Part shown: piece by piece, positions 9,750 to 19,388 of the stretch | Numbering within the stretch: the first letter of the stretch is position 1 | How the letters are laid out: every line of letters begins with the position of its first letter | DNA from: Symsagittifera roscoffensis | Lineage: Eukaryota; Xenacoelomorpha; Acoela; Convolutidae | NCBI RefSeq assembly: GCF_963678635.1 | Contig: NW_026970618.1 | Span: forward strand, 1-35,153 | Length of the DNA stretch: 35,153 nucleotides | Reading direction: 5' to 3' | Translations under genes and position numbers: made by a program | Notes under the pieces: generated by a model | Told to the model about the DNA's origin: nothing | The model's input: the letters and a program-made list of their open reading frames with translations, nothing else | The model's database searches: none

Positions 9750-10177
9750 TTGAACGCGACGACAATCCAAAATGCACTGTTTCTTTAAAACTAGATTTTA
9801 AGAATGCCTTTAACCCTTTAAACAGAGAAACAATGCTGTATCATGTTTATTCAAATCGCCCTGAATTGTATAATTACACCCAGTGCGCGTATGGTAAACC
9901 TAGTTACCTTTTTTACGGAAGCTCTGTCATAATGTCAGAAGACGGAACTCAGCAAGGTGATCCTGAAGCCCCACCCCTTTTTGCGGAAACAATTCATACA
10001 CTAGTCAAACAGTTGGAGTCGAAAATTAACATCTGGTATTTAGATGATGGGAATTTAGCCGACGACTATAAGGTAGTACTCCGGGACCTTAAAAACATTC
10101 TGAAATCGGAACAAATTTACGGCCTGAGCTTAAACACTGAGAAGTGTGAACTTTGTTTTTTTGGGACCGACTACTAG
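9722..10177 (+). pseudogene. Non-LTR reverse transcriptase, catalytic palm (RLE-type LINE)
   Basis: This contains the three catalytic RT motifs in order: motif A SLKLDFKNAFNPL with the first Asp, motif B GTQQGDPEAPPLF, and motif C IWYLDDGNL with the Asp pair. All three catalytic aspartates are intact. Motif C is YLDD rather than the YADD or FADD commoner in LINEs. It is shifted by one frame from the upstream segment (junction about 9722) and ends at TAG 10,175-10,177, after which element-like sequence continues in another frame (10,178-10,225) up to an A-run where the frame changes again. The reaction in live elements is target-primed reverse transcription of the element's own RNA. Confidence 0.92.
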
Positions 10178-10215
10178 TACACAGTATAATTCAATTTTAA
10201 CACAATTTCGAAAAA

Positions 10216-11541
10216 TATGCCCCAAAATAAAAAAAAAAAACAAAAGAAGAACTCCTCATTTTAGGATCTCCAATCGGCGAACTTTGCCGAAAAGAATTGC
10301 TCGACGAAAAAATTAAGGAGCTTGAAAAAATCTCGGATGTCATTGACAAACTAGACTCCCATTATGGTTTTTACCTCCTGAAAAATTGCTTTCTTATGCC
10401 AAAACTCCTATATTTTTTGCGTACGAGCCCTTGTTTTTTGCACAATGATTTTTTGGAACGTTACGATAATATACTAAGAAATTCGTTATGCAAGGTCACT
10501 AACGTGAAAATAGATGATAACCAGTTTTTACAAGCAGTTCTCCCAGCAGCCAAAGGTTGCTTGGGCGTTTCTTCCGCTCGTCTACTCGCTTTACCCGCTT
10601 TCTTAGCCTCAGCAGTAGGAGCAAAAGATGCCTTTAGCGAAATCTTTGGTTTGGAGCATGTGGATGGAACCTATGATGATGCGCTTAAACGGTGGTTTGA
10701 CCTTGGAAAAATTGAAATGGCTCCAGAAAATGAAATCCAAAAAAATTGGACGGAGCCAATTTTTGACAGCGAAATTGCAGACTTGATTTTACGACTCGAA
10801 CCAACGGACGTAAAAAGGTTCAACGCGTTCCAAGATAGATTTGGCTCCCAATGGTTGAACGTCATCCCGTGCAAAAATTTAAGGTTAAAACTGTCGAACC
10901 AACAACTCAGAATTGCGATAGGACTTCGATTAGGATCAAAAATATGCGAACGGCATAAATGCGTGTGCGGAAAAGACGTTACCGAGGATGGTTGGCATGG
11001 TCTTTCTTGCCTCAAAAGTGCAGGGAGATTCTCTAGGCATTCAAACCTGAATGCCCTTATAAAGCAGAGTCTATCATCTACTCACATTCCGTCTGTTTTA
11101 GAATCACGACACCTCTACAGGACCGATCAGAAGCGACTAGATGGTTTGACGCTCGTTCCATGGGCTGATGGTAAGCGGCTCTTGTGGGATGTAACGGTAG
11201 TAGACTCCTTAGCTCCTTTTAGGATTAATGCCGGGTCTGTTTGTAACCCTGGTACGGCTGCCGCTGAAGCGGAAGAGCGAAAAATTGACAAGTATAAAGA
11301 TCTTGTAAATGATGGATATCTTTTCCAACCGCTAGCTTTTGAAATTCAGGGCGCGGCCGGCCCCAGCACAGAAGTTTTTTTGAGCAAGCTTTGTAAGAAC
11401 CTAAGCATATGCACTGAGGAACCCAGAGCAGGCAGCTTTTTAAAACAGAGAATCTCCCTGGCAATACAGATTGCGAACGCCGCTTGCGTACTCGGAACAA
11501 TAAATGACAAAATAACTTTCGGCGAAATTTTTTACTTGTAA
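10216..11541 (+). pseudogene. RT thumb plus restriction-like endonuclease of a LINE
   Basis: A long open frame runs from the 12-A tract at about 10,223 to TAA at 11,539-11,541, about 430 codons. The first half is the RT thumb and connection. The C-terminal half has a zinc-binding cluster (CVCG, then GWHGLSC), a following RH pair, and then RLDGLTLVPW and LLWDVTVVDS. This order, a CCHC-type cluster then an acidic motif and a D-V-T strand, matches the PD-(D/E)XK restriction-like endonuclease at the C-terminus of R2, R4, NeSL and Hero-type LINEs. Such nucleases nick the target site to prime reverse transcription and are often site-specific for repeated genes. The exact clade is not determined. 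This half is intact; the element is inactivated by upstream frameshifts and a nonsense codon. Confidence 0.85.
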
Positions 11542-12159
11542 CACTTGTATATTATATTATCTCGTGTCGAGTTGCGTGTTCTTATTGAAGAAACGTAACC
11601 CGTATCAATTTTAATTGAAAAGGACTTAAACACTTGTCATCTTCTTTTATCATTATCACTTCCATATCTAAACAATTCCAAGGATTTTGACTGGAATACA
11701 TGATGAAGGGACTCATGACTGTAACCTCGGTTACTATGATACTTTTGACCTTCTGATTACCTAGTTAAAAATAATAAGAAAGAAAAAAAAAATGCATGGT
11801 ACTAGAGAAATTTCACTTAAGCGCGTTGTTTTACATGACACGTAGCAACGCAATTTTTGGCAATAATTGAAAAGCCGTGAAAAGCAGAACATCAGTTTCG
11901 CTTCGCTTATAGCAAGCAGAAGAACAAATCAGCAAAGAATTTAGACTAAACGAAAGCAAAAGACGAAGCAGTCCGAGTCGTACCGGTTGTGCAGTTACTC
12001 TATCATTTTTATGAATAAGGTTTGAAGAATTAACTCTTCACGATTTTTTTTTAAAAAGTCAATTGAAATGGGCCCTTCCGTCATGCGACGGTACGTGCAC
12101 AAGCCGATAGTGAAAAAGGCGCTTCTTGAAAAAAGACCGCGAACCAAAAAGCGTTTTTC
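11542..12159. other. LINE 3' flank and gene-free interval
   Basis: AT-rich sequence after the RLE-LINE stop. It should contain the element's 3' untranslated region, but no poly(A) tail or target-site duplication could be placed. A weak resemblance to the 5' part of the structured repeat (CAGTCCGAG around 11,970) precedes the clear core that starts at 12,160. Confidence 0.4.
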
Positions 12160-12310
12160 GTTGAACTGTTAGTGTGTTTTATTGCAACTGTTAGCTCTCA
12201 GGGTATGTCCTGATTTTAATTTAAACAGCAACGATTACTTTTGCCAGACACAGCTCATTAAGAGCTAGGAGTTGGGAAAGGTATTTATCTCTGCTGAACA
12301 AAAACAGTCT
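12160..12310 (+). repeat. Structured repeat family R, copy 3 (core only)
   Basis: It matches copies at 7582-7720 and 18,454-18,600 through the blocks TAGCT-CAGGGTATGTCCTGA, an AT-rich spacer, GAGCTAGGAGTTGGGAAAGG and CTGAACAAAAACAG. The downstream hairpin that is conserved in the other two copies is not recognisable here. Its position immediately downstream of the RLE-LINE, with copy 1 immediately upstream, means the LINE sits between two R copies. Confidence 0.6.
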
Positions 12311-13083
12311 CGACATACATCATCGTTTTTGCTTGGATGTTTTAGGCATCAGTATTTACATTGTTAATCTGTGTTCTGCAAAGTTAATTTGAAAAGAGTG
12401 GACCGTTTTGTCTGGAACAACCCCATTTTCGGGCAACCAAAATTTTTGAAACCGATGCTAGATCATTTCTTAAACCAACTCTCAGTCAGAAGCTTTGTGT
12501 TGGTAGTAATTAATAAGTTTGATATAAATGGAGGAGTGCTCTTGAACTAGATTTCAAATTAGTATTCGTTATAAAGTCAATATCAACATTGAAGGTGGGA
12601 GCAAATTATCATTCTTGTGGAAAAAAAACAAGGAAAAAAATCAAAACTTTAATTCACTTTTTGGTTGAAGACTTATCCTCTTTGCCACCTTCAGTTTCCT
12701 TGCCATTGTCCGCATGTCTTCTTTTTTTTTACAAGTTTTTTTAGTTGAGAGTTTCATAATCAATATGTACATCAAATAACATCATGTTTGTCGAAAATTA
12801 CTCATCGAGTTAGTAACCTTAGTTTCTGAACTGTTTCTGTACATTTTTTGTTCAAGCGGATATTGGGTGTCCTGATCGGCAAACTGTTTTTATTCTTTCT
12901 GTGACTTTTGCTCAAAATACATTTTTTAGTACCGGATACAGAGTATCCTGGTACGCTTGATATATCTACCTTCTACTTGTATTTCTTATCTTCCATACTT
13001 CCCATGCCACCAATGTTTGCAAGTTGATTTTCCATGACGTCGATGATTTTGAATATGCACCACGAATAACCGAAACAACATAC
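12311..13083. other. Gene-free interval; 3' flank of the minus-strand LINE
   Basis: This is likely the 3' untranslated region of the minus-strand LINE. A T9 run at 12,723-12,731 on the plus strand would read as an A-tract in the element's sense strand and might be its tail, but no target-site duplication was found. No gene was seen. Confidence 0.4.
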
Positions 13084-14256
13084 TTAAGTCTTGCAATGTT
13101 GGTTGATAACAAAAACGTCACGCCAATTGTTAATCTGTAATATGTTTCTTGAAGGTTGTAGCGAGGGACAACTGAAAATTAGGTGTTCGAATGTTTCGCA
13201 TTCTAAATTACAATAGAAACATTCGGGGGCATTCTCGAGAAATAAAAACCACCGCTTTTCTCGATCTTTAAAAACAGCGTATGCAAATTTATAAAGAAAG
13301 TTTTTTTCCCATACATCAAGCATTGAATTTTTCCAAACTTTGCCTGTAAATTTAATCAATTCTTCTTCTGAACAGAGGAAACGGTTTGCTGCAAAACCCA
13401 AGCGGGAAATCGCAGCTCGATGAAAACTACAGTTTTGTAAGCAGAAATAATAAACGTCTCGCGATTTTGTCTGTATTGTTATAATTAAACGGCTATTGGT
13501 ACTGTTTGAAAATATTGCAAAATCACTTGAACTTATTTCAATAGAGATGTTCGTATTTCTCAACAAATTTTTGAATTCTTTCGGTAAAATAAAATCTGTT
13601 GGTAATAAACTATTTTGATCTGACATATCGGAAGCAAAGAAATCGATAATTTTCATACTAGAAAGTTTAAGTTGTAGGCATGGTAAGCCTATCCCACCAT
13701 CTAAGATGGGGTGATATAAAACTTCTTTTCTTATGTCGAGTCTGCTTGATTTTTTCAATTCTATATTCAATAATTCTTGGCATTTACTAACAGTATCCAA
13801 GTTAACTGTAGTATGACGAGCCAAATGAAAAAACTGGAGAACATAAACTGACAGTGTTAATGATTTGGCCCTCAAAGATTTACTTAGTGAAATTAACCCG
13901 CGATGTTTTTGAATTTGAGAACTCAACAATAGTTCAATATATTCAACTTTTTGGGAAGTGTAAAACAAGACACCAAGTATTTTTGTTTCCTTGACTGTTT
14001 TATAGGGTGATAAATCAGGTATGGAAAGCACTTCACTTTTACTTATGTTAATCATCATTTGAGTTTGTTTGCAAAATGTATCGATTAAGCGAAATAACCT
14101 GTCAATACATCGGATTTTGATAAGGCAAGTTATGTCGTCTGCATATGAAACTAGTTTGGGGCACAATATCCCGAAACCTTCAATTGCTTCTGTAGATTCA
14201 ATTGCTTGAAGAAGGGGTTCGATAAAAACTATGATTAAAAATGCGGAAAGGGGCAA
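13084..14256 (-). pseudogene. LINE ORF2: reverse transcriptase C-terminal half and zinc-motif tail
   Basis: This is an uninterrupted 390-codon frame. It starts inside RT motif B (PLSAFLIIVFIEPL), contains motif C as LVSYADDITCL with both aspartates, then the thumb and a long connection. Near the C-terminus it has CFYCNLECETFEHLIFSC, a C-X2-C...H-X4-C zinc-ribbon-like tail seen in many AP-type LINE ORF2 proteins. It is joined to the upstream RT half by a one-base deletion in the C-run at 14,250-14,253: the upstream frame reads RQGC then loses phase exactly where PLSAF resumes. The sequence style (NTD, GRQ and QGCPLS motifs across both halves) resembles the L1/Tx1 group. The gene ends at TAA or TGA at 13,084. 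Confidence 0.9.
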
Positions 14257-14852
14257 CCTTGTCTCACACCGCGATGAATTTTGCAGCTGGCTGATAAAAA
14301 ACCATTTATCTCAATTACTGCTTTTGAGTCTAAATACAAAGTTTCAATAGCTCTAACTGAAAACTCATCAAGGTTTAACCGTTTCAAAATTTTGATGAGA
14401 AGTGATCTGTCAACTCTGTCAAATGCTTTAGAAAAGTGTAATTTTACAGCACATGAACCTCGGGTAGCCAATCGTTCTGGAGTAATCGCTTTTTTCATTT
14501 TTCGTATTGCTGTGTGCATTTGTCTTCCAGGCAAATACGCGTGCTGATGGTTTTTTACAACTTTGCAAAGGTCTTTTTTAATTCGATTACAGACTACATG
14601 GGCAAAGATTTTCGCGTCAGTATTCATAAGGCTGATGGGGCGAAAATCTTGTACTGCTATGGCATTTTCAGATTTCGGGAGCAGTTTGATTACTGCTAAA
14701 TAAAAACTGTTTGGAACTTTTCCACCATGAACAAAATGATTAAAAACTTTAGCTAAAATTGAACAAAACTCATCCGTGAAAGTCTTATTTAGCTTAGAAG
14801 TAAGGCCGTCTGGTCCAGGCGAGCTTTTCAAATTCAATTTGTTTATAGCCAA
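14235..14852 (-). pseudogene. LINE ORF2: reverse transcriptase N-terminal half
   Basis: This encodes SSPGPDGL (RT motif 0/1 region), FRPISLMNTDAKIF (motif 2), AYLPGRQMH, motif A as VKLHFSKAFDRVD, and the start of motif B, RGVRQGC. The first acidic residue of motif A, normally the metal-binding Asp in LDF-KAFD, is His here, so this copy would be catalytically dead even if the frame were open. It is in frame with 14,859-15,482 across nonsense codons, and one base out of frame with 14,256-13,084. The closest style is the L1/Tx1 superfamily, by motif wording only. Confidence 0.9.
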
Positions 14853-14858
14853 GTGAAT

Positions 14859-15482
14859 TTAATCTTCTGTAAAGTAATTATAGCCATCATTCTCATTTTT
14901 TTCGGGTTTATTTTTTGATAAAAATGTCATTAGTAGTTGATCGGAGTCTGTTGTAGAACTATTTGAAAAATACTTTCGAAATTGATTAAGAATATTCTCA
15001 TCCGTATGATAAACGTTCTGATCCACTTGAATTCGCTTTATTGAGTTAATTGTGTTCTTTGATGTCCATTGACTACAAAATTTGGGCACACCCTCGAATG
15101 TATAGCTGAGAGTTTTCTGAATTTTTCAATAATCTGAAAAAACTTTTTCCTGGGAAATTTTTTGAAGATGTTCCAGCACCAAATGATATTTTTCAATCAA
15201 ATTAGGGTTCGGTCCTTTTCCGCTGTGAATGCAATCTCTGAGAACATTTTCGTGATACTTCAATAAATTGAGTTCTTTCTGATCTACACGCTTCGTTTTC
15301 GTAACTACTTGGTGATGTATTTTCGCAAAAGTTTTTAGATCTTCACGAATTAGGCTGGCGTTGTTGTTTAAAATTTCTTCATTTAATTTCCAGTAACTAG
15401 GGCCGCGCTGATACAAGTTAGATGGCTTAACAAAAACGTGTAAGAGCAAATGATCAGAAATTGATATTTGAATGCTTTGCAT
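14859..15482 (-). pseudogene. LINE ORF2: end of AP endonuclease and linker to RT
   Basis: Two open segments in one frame (15,126-15,482 and 14,859-15,089) are separated by an in-frame stop at 15,126-15,128, and a further in-frame stop at 14,859-14,861 precedes the RT. The N-terminal end reads ISISDHLLLHVFV, the S-D-H motif that closes the AP-type endonuclease active site. The remainder is a helical, Lys- and Glu-rich linker with the Trp (QWTS) commonly found before the RT domain in this type of ORF2. A frameshift near 15,485 separates it from the preceding endonuclease segment. Confidence 0.85.
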
Positions 15483-15486
15483 AGAG

Positions 15487-16159
15487 TCATACTGTTTCGA
15501 ATTTTATAAAAACATAATCTATGCGTGCAAAAGTTTTATGTTGTTTGTCATAATGTGTATAATCACAAAAATCATTCTTGAGTGCAAAATCAACAAAACC
15601 AAAACAATCAAGAATTTGTTCTTTGAGTTGGGTAAATCGTTGGATACGTGCATCATTTAAGTATTGAAGAACTGTTAATATTATCATAACTCAGCGCATT
15701 AAAGTCACCCATCATGATAATTTTCGATTTATTAGGTAAAAATCGGATGCTTAATTTCAGGGAATTCAAAGTTGCTCGGAATGAAATTGGGTTCGCATAA
15801 ACGTTGATAACAAACCAATCAAGTTTGACAAACTTTAACAATTGAAACCCTGTACTTGAAGCAATTCTTTTTGCAGGACTCAAGTTTCATGACCATAACG
15901 TTAAGAAACCACCAGAATTATTTGAGCCCGGTATGAAATCGAATTAAACATTATATTTATCCAGTAAACTCAAATGTATATTTGTAAGTTTCGATATTTT
16001 TGCTTCTTGAATGCACAAAATGAAACTGGGCGATTTTTTTAAAACTTGGCATTTTTTGATAAGTGAGTGTAATTTAGCTGGATTTCCTATGCTAAAAATG
16101 TTAACGGAAAAAATATCTGGTTTTTCGCACATAGAAATTTTGCTAAAACTTCCCTCCAA
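15487..16159 (-). pseudogene. LINE ORF2: AP-type endonuclease, N-terminal part
   Basis: Segments at 15,944-16,159, 15,653-15,943 and 15,487-15,687 together give the endonuclease core. NIFSIGNPAK is the N-terminal strand with Asn, and CIQEAK carries the catalytic Glu. NNSGGFLTLWS is the conserved G-G-x-x-x-L-W strand, INVYANP and IIMMGDFNA supply the D-x-N pair, and ARIDYVFI is the final conserved Asp region. In-frame stops lie at 15,944-15,946 and just after LWS (about 15,892), and there is a frameshift near 15,670. The catalytic residues visible are intact. In living elements this nuclease nicks chromosomal DNA to prime reverse transcription. Confidence 0.88.
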
Positions 16160-16238
16160 CCAAGACTTCTCCGTTATTTTTAGATTTCATTTTTGGCCCT
16201 TTCTTCCGTGTTAAAACTGACCAAGAGGTTGGTGAAGT

Positions 16239-17387
16239 TTAACGCTCTCTTTTTGTAAGCATTCTTCCGTCAGAGGAATATTTTCGTTTGTTATTTTCGA
16301 TATTTAAATTGTCTTTTTTTTCTTTTGCAGAGTAAGAATGAAAATCTACGACCTGATCGTTGAGAACCTCATCCTTTTGTTTTTCTTCGCTTGGAGTTGG
16401 TGCACTGTTTGTTTTAGATTCATCAATCAAAACTCTAGATGGTGGTGCTTCAACATTCTTATCTTCTTCATTTTCGGTACCATTACAAAACTTATCGCTT
16501 GTTGTTTCGTCATCGTTTTTCTCGTCGCTGGCATTATTGGAGCTTGGTTTTTGTGGGTAGTGATTATTTGGATTATTGGTTTTTTTGTTCCCTATGTTGC
16601 ACCAATCATCGTGATGACCTTTTTCTTGGCGTCCAGACATCTTGCATTTTTGACATTCATGTAGTGAAGGTATGTGAAACGAAATTTCTACACTTTCCCA
16701 CATTTTAAAGCCATCCATTCTCGATTTGTAAGACCAGTCCTTCAATTTTTTCTCTTGTTCTTCGTTTTGTATTTTAACTTCTAAAATTGCTCTTCCTGTG
16801 TTAATATACTGACCCGGTTCAGTTACGATACAGGTCTCACGTTGGAATATGGGGCTATGAATTATGTCTTCTGGCAATTGGAGAATTAATTTCGCTTCGA
16901 TATCGTTGCATACATAAGGCAAGTTCGACAATTTTTTTTTTGCTAGTTAAGGGTAAATGTTCTTCGGTCTATGAGACCTTGGAAAGCATCCCATGGGAAA
17001 TACCGTCCTGTTAAGTAGAATGATTCCTTCGCTTTTGATGCTAGTTATGAATTGCACTGCTTCGGGGGGAGCAATAACTGTCAGTGTATGAAGTTTGCGG
17101 TCATCTTTCGTCACAGTTATTGTTTTTGAGATTGTCATCTTCTGTTGCATTGTTGTGGGGAATTGTTTAAGTATATCGGAAGCACAACTTCGATATGCCT
17201 GCGCCAGATTTTCAGCTGACTTTACAATTTCTCTCGAGAATGGGGGGATGATTTTGATTATTTGGATTTTTTTTGTTTCTGTCGTCGATTTGTTTGCTGT
17301 TAGCGCATTTCTGAAATTTGTCTCCGCTTCAATCAGCACTTCGTGAGTAATTGGTAGCTGAGATTCCGTCAGTTGTTGTTGACTCAT
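16239..17387 (-). pseudogene. LINE ORF1: nucleic-acid-binding protein with one internal stop
   Basis: The frame begins with ATG at 17,385-17,387 and reads about 382 codons to 16,239, interrupted once by TAA at 16,947-16,949; the frame is the same on both sides. Around residues 245-265 is CQKCKMSGRQEKGHHDDWC, which resembles a zinc knuckle (C-X2-C...H-X4-C) but with nine residues between the second Cys and the His instead of four. The C-terminal third is low complexity and strongly charged (Asn, Asp, Glu, Lys, Ser), ending in a basic RMLTKRER. ORF1 proteins bind element RNA and act as chaperones. It lies 80 bases upstream of ORF2 on the same strand. I assign it to the same element from order, strand and spacing. 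No RRM domain could be recognised by eye. Confidence 0.78.
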
Positions 17388-17699
17388 GACTTGGTTTTAC
17401 TCAATGGGGGGGCAAAAAAGCCTTCACCCGGAGATATACTTGAAATAAAAATGGATTTTTCTCTTTCAAAATGTAGAAATCAGAAGGCAAAAACATCAAC
17501 TTTTCTCCACCCTTTTCCTAATGACTGAGTTTCCAGAGTTTTAAAATTTCAAATTTTTGATTTGAACAGGAACATTTGAAATACCAAAACGGCAATTCTG
17601 GCTCCAAATAAAGTTGAAAACCATTTGGAACAATGCCGAGCTTTCTCACAGAATCTCAGTCTTCACGTTCATTTGAAACAGTTGCTCGATCAAACAAAA
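17388..17699. other. 5' flank of the minus-strand LINE
   Basis: About 300 bases between ORF1 and the 51-bp tandem array. A G-rich patch (GGGGGGGC at 17,406-17,413) is the only compositional feature. It is probably the 5' untranslated region of the LINE. Confidence 0.4.
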
Positions 17700-18045
17700 T
17701 AGTTGACGAGCCAGAAGCAGAAGACCGCTCACGATTCGACAAAGTCATTGGGTTACCCAGACAGCTCATTTTTTGACAAAGTCACTGGGTAACCGCCGGC
17801 AGAAGCAGAAGACCGCTCAAGGCTCTACGAAGTCACTGGGTAACCGCTGGCAGAAGCAGAAAACCGCTCACGATTCGACAAAGTCACTGGGTAACCGATG
17901 GCAGAAGACCGGTCACGATTCAAAGTCACTGGGTAACCGATGGCATAAGCAGAAGACCAGTCACGATTCGACAAAGTCACTGGGTAACCGCTGGCAGAAG
18001 CAGAAGACCGCTCACGATCCGGCTGGGTAACCGCTGTCAGTCAAT
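17700..18045. repeat. 51-bp tandem repeat array, about 6 units
   Basis: The block AAAGTCACTGGGTAACCG recurs at 17,778, 17,829, 17,880, 17,922 and 17,973. Spacing is 51, 51, 42 and 51; the 42-bp unit has lost 9 bp. Partial units flank the array on both sides (17,735 and 18,025). Each unit also contains GGCAGAAGCAGAAGACCGC. The plus strand stays open for 85 codons with a 17-residue repeat, but there is no ATG start and no domain, so I do not call a gene. It is upstream of the minus-strand LINE and could be a tandem-monomer 5' UTR of that element, as known in some LINEs. Confidence 0.93.
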
Positions 18046-18137
18046 TCCATTTCCTATGAATTATTGTCTGTACGGTGGAACGCTTTCCGTTTTATAATAC
18101 ATAACCTGTGTCCATTTGTATTGGATGTTTAATTTAC

Positions 18138-18154
18138 CATTCATTCATTCATTC
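18138..18154. repeat. (CATT)4 microsatellite
   Basis: Four perfect CATT units followed by a C at 18,138-18,154. Short, but clearly above background. Confidence 0.85.
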
Positions 18155-18239
18155 AAAAACGGCCGTTTTGAGTGAAAATATACAGAAAAAAACAGACGAT
18201 TGCAAGACAGCAAATAGTCGGAAAAGAGAGAGAGAAAAA

Positions 18240-18900
18240 TAGAAGATAAACGAGGTCTCTTATCGTGACATCAAGGCGCTATAAGGGTGCTTATTACAAG
18301 AAGATTGTGGGAACGGAAGGTCCAGTAGGACAGTCGGGATTGCACTGAACCCTCTCGTGCAACAAAATTGGAGAGATAACGACGTTATCTCCGGGAGAGT
18401 GCGAAATCAGAGGCCCGGTGCCTAGAGGCTGTCAGAAAGCTTCAATGATATTATAGCTGCTGTGATGTCCTGAATGTATTTAATTTAATCCGATACTAAT
18501 TTAGTATTGCAGAGCATGAGCAGTTAGAGCCGAGGAAAGAGTAAATCCATCTCTAATGGGTTTAGTATATAATTGTCACTAAAACATATCTAATTGTTGT
18601 TTTCTAGCCGTGTTGTTAATAATGATCACGTAGTCTGGGGATCAGAGACCCAGCTATGTGGTTATTTTCGCATGCAAACGAAAGCTGATCAAAAGTCGTT
18701 TGGCTGATGGCCTAAAAGTGGTAACTTAAAGTTAGCCCTTAAACAGACCAGAGAAACAACTGGCTAGGTCAAGACGGGTAAAAACGAGTAGGATCAAGGT
18801 AACTGACTTCAGCCAGTCGTCATTAGTTTTTTTTTCTACGCTCCGTCACTGTGTAATGTCTGGGCGAATGTTACATGGCTCGAAGTCCAGAAAAAAACAG
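18240..18900 (+). repeat. Structured repeat family R, copy 2 (candidate non-coding RNA)
   Basis: Colinear with copy 1 (7400-8060), from a GATAACGACGTTATC hairpin (8-bp stem at 18,373-18,380/18,384-18,391) to a shared 3' block CGAATGTTAC. The central stem at 18,627-18,639/18,649-18,660 has 12 pairs with the same single bulged T as copy 1, extended by six pairs (18,621-18,626/18,661-18,666). Two pairs differ from copy 1 by compensatory change and the same G-T wobble is kept. ACTGGCT/AGCCAGT (18,759-18,765 with 18,811-18,817) is a second shared long-range pairing. A T9 run (18,827-18,835) follows and could be an RNA polymerase III terminator. No shared open frame exists. Confidence 0.62.
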
Positions 18901-19372
18901 CTGGCAGGTTTTCCTTGTTTTTGAATTCATTTCGGTGTTTGTATGAAGCTCCTGGTAGCCCTCCAATAGCTCAGGTTCCGATTTCCACTCGGAAAAAGGA
19001 GAAATCAGAAAAAGGAGAGCCCTCTAACTGTGTTTAATTCTCTAGCATGTGAGAGGTCTCTGGTGTATTCGAGGTAAATAGTTAGAAACAATGGTTAGTA
19101 AGTCGGTGTGCGTGTTGAAGAGCTATCTTTTTCAGGCATATGTACCAATTTCTGAATTATGAAATTATTTTTTGCAGAAAATGCCGAAATACAATTTAAA
19201 AAAAAATCTTTTACGGTCAGTTTTTCGTCAGTGTGCGTAACTGGAAACATATTTTAGGGTGGTGATGATATACTGAAGATTTAAGTACCTCAAATATTGA
19301 GTAGTTTGTTATATTGAAAGTAAGTAACGTTTCAGAATATAGAGTTTTGAGCAAAAAATTTGTTTTAGTTAA
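18901..19372. other. Upstream region of the first Chibby gene
   Basis: No gene, tRNA or repeat identified with confidence. It should contain the promoter of the Chibby gene. A TTTTAG at 19,363-19,368 could be a 3' splice site of a 5' untranslated exon. No clear TATA box was seen. Confidence 0.4.
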
Positions 19373-19387
19373 ATGATATTCAAATAA
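19373..19387 (+). promoter_or_regulatory. Minimal upstream ORF ending one base before the Chibby start
   Basis: ATG at 19,373 reads four sense codons to TAA at 19,385-19,387, and the Chibby ATG begins at 19,389. If the mRNA includes this stretch, ribosomes would have to leak past or reinitiate at the Chibby start. Seen in sequence; translation effect is inference. Confidence 0.4.
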
Positions 19388-19388
19388 A

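Noticed and set aside
14281-14547. Plus-strand frames across the minus-strand LINE RT
   Set aside because: Complement-strand shadows of the RT coding sequence.
17773-18030. 85-codon frame of 17-residue repeats
   Set aside because: No ATG, ends abruptly with the array, and no flanking coding sequence.
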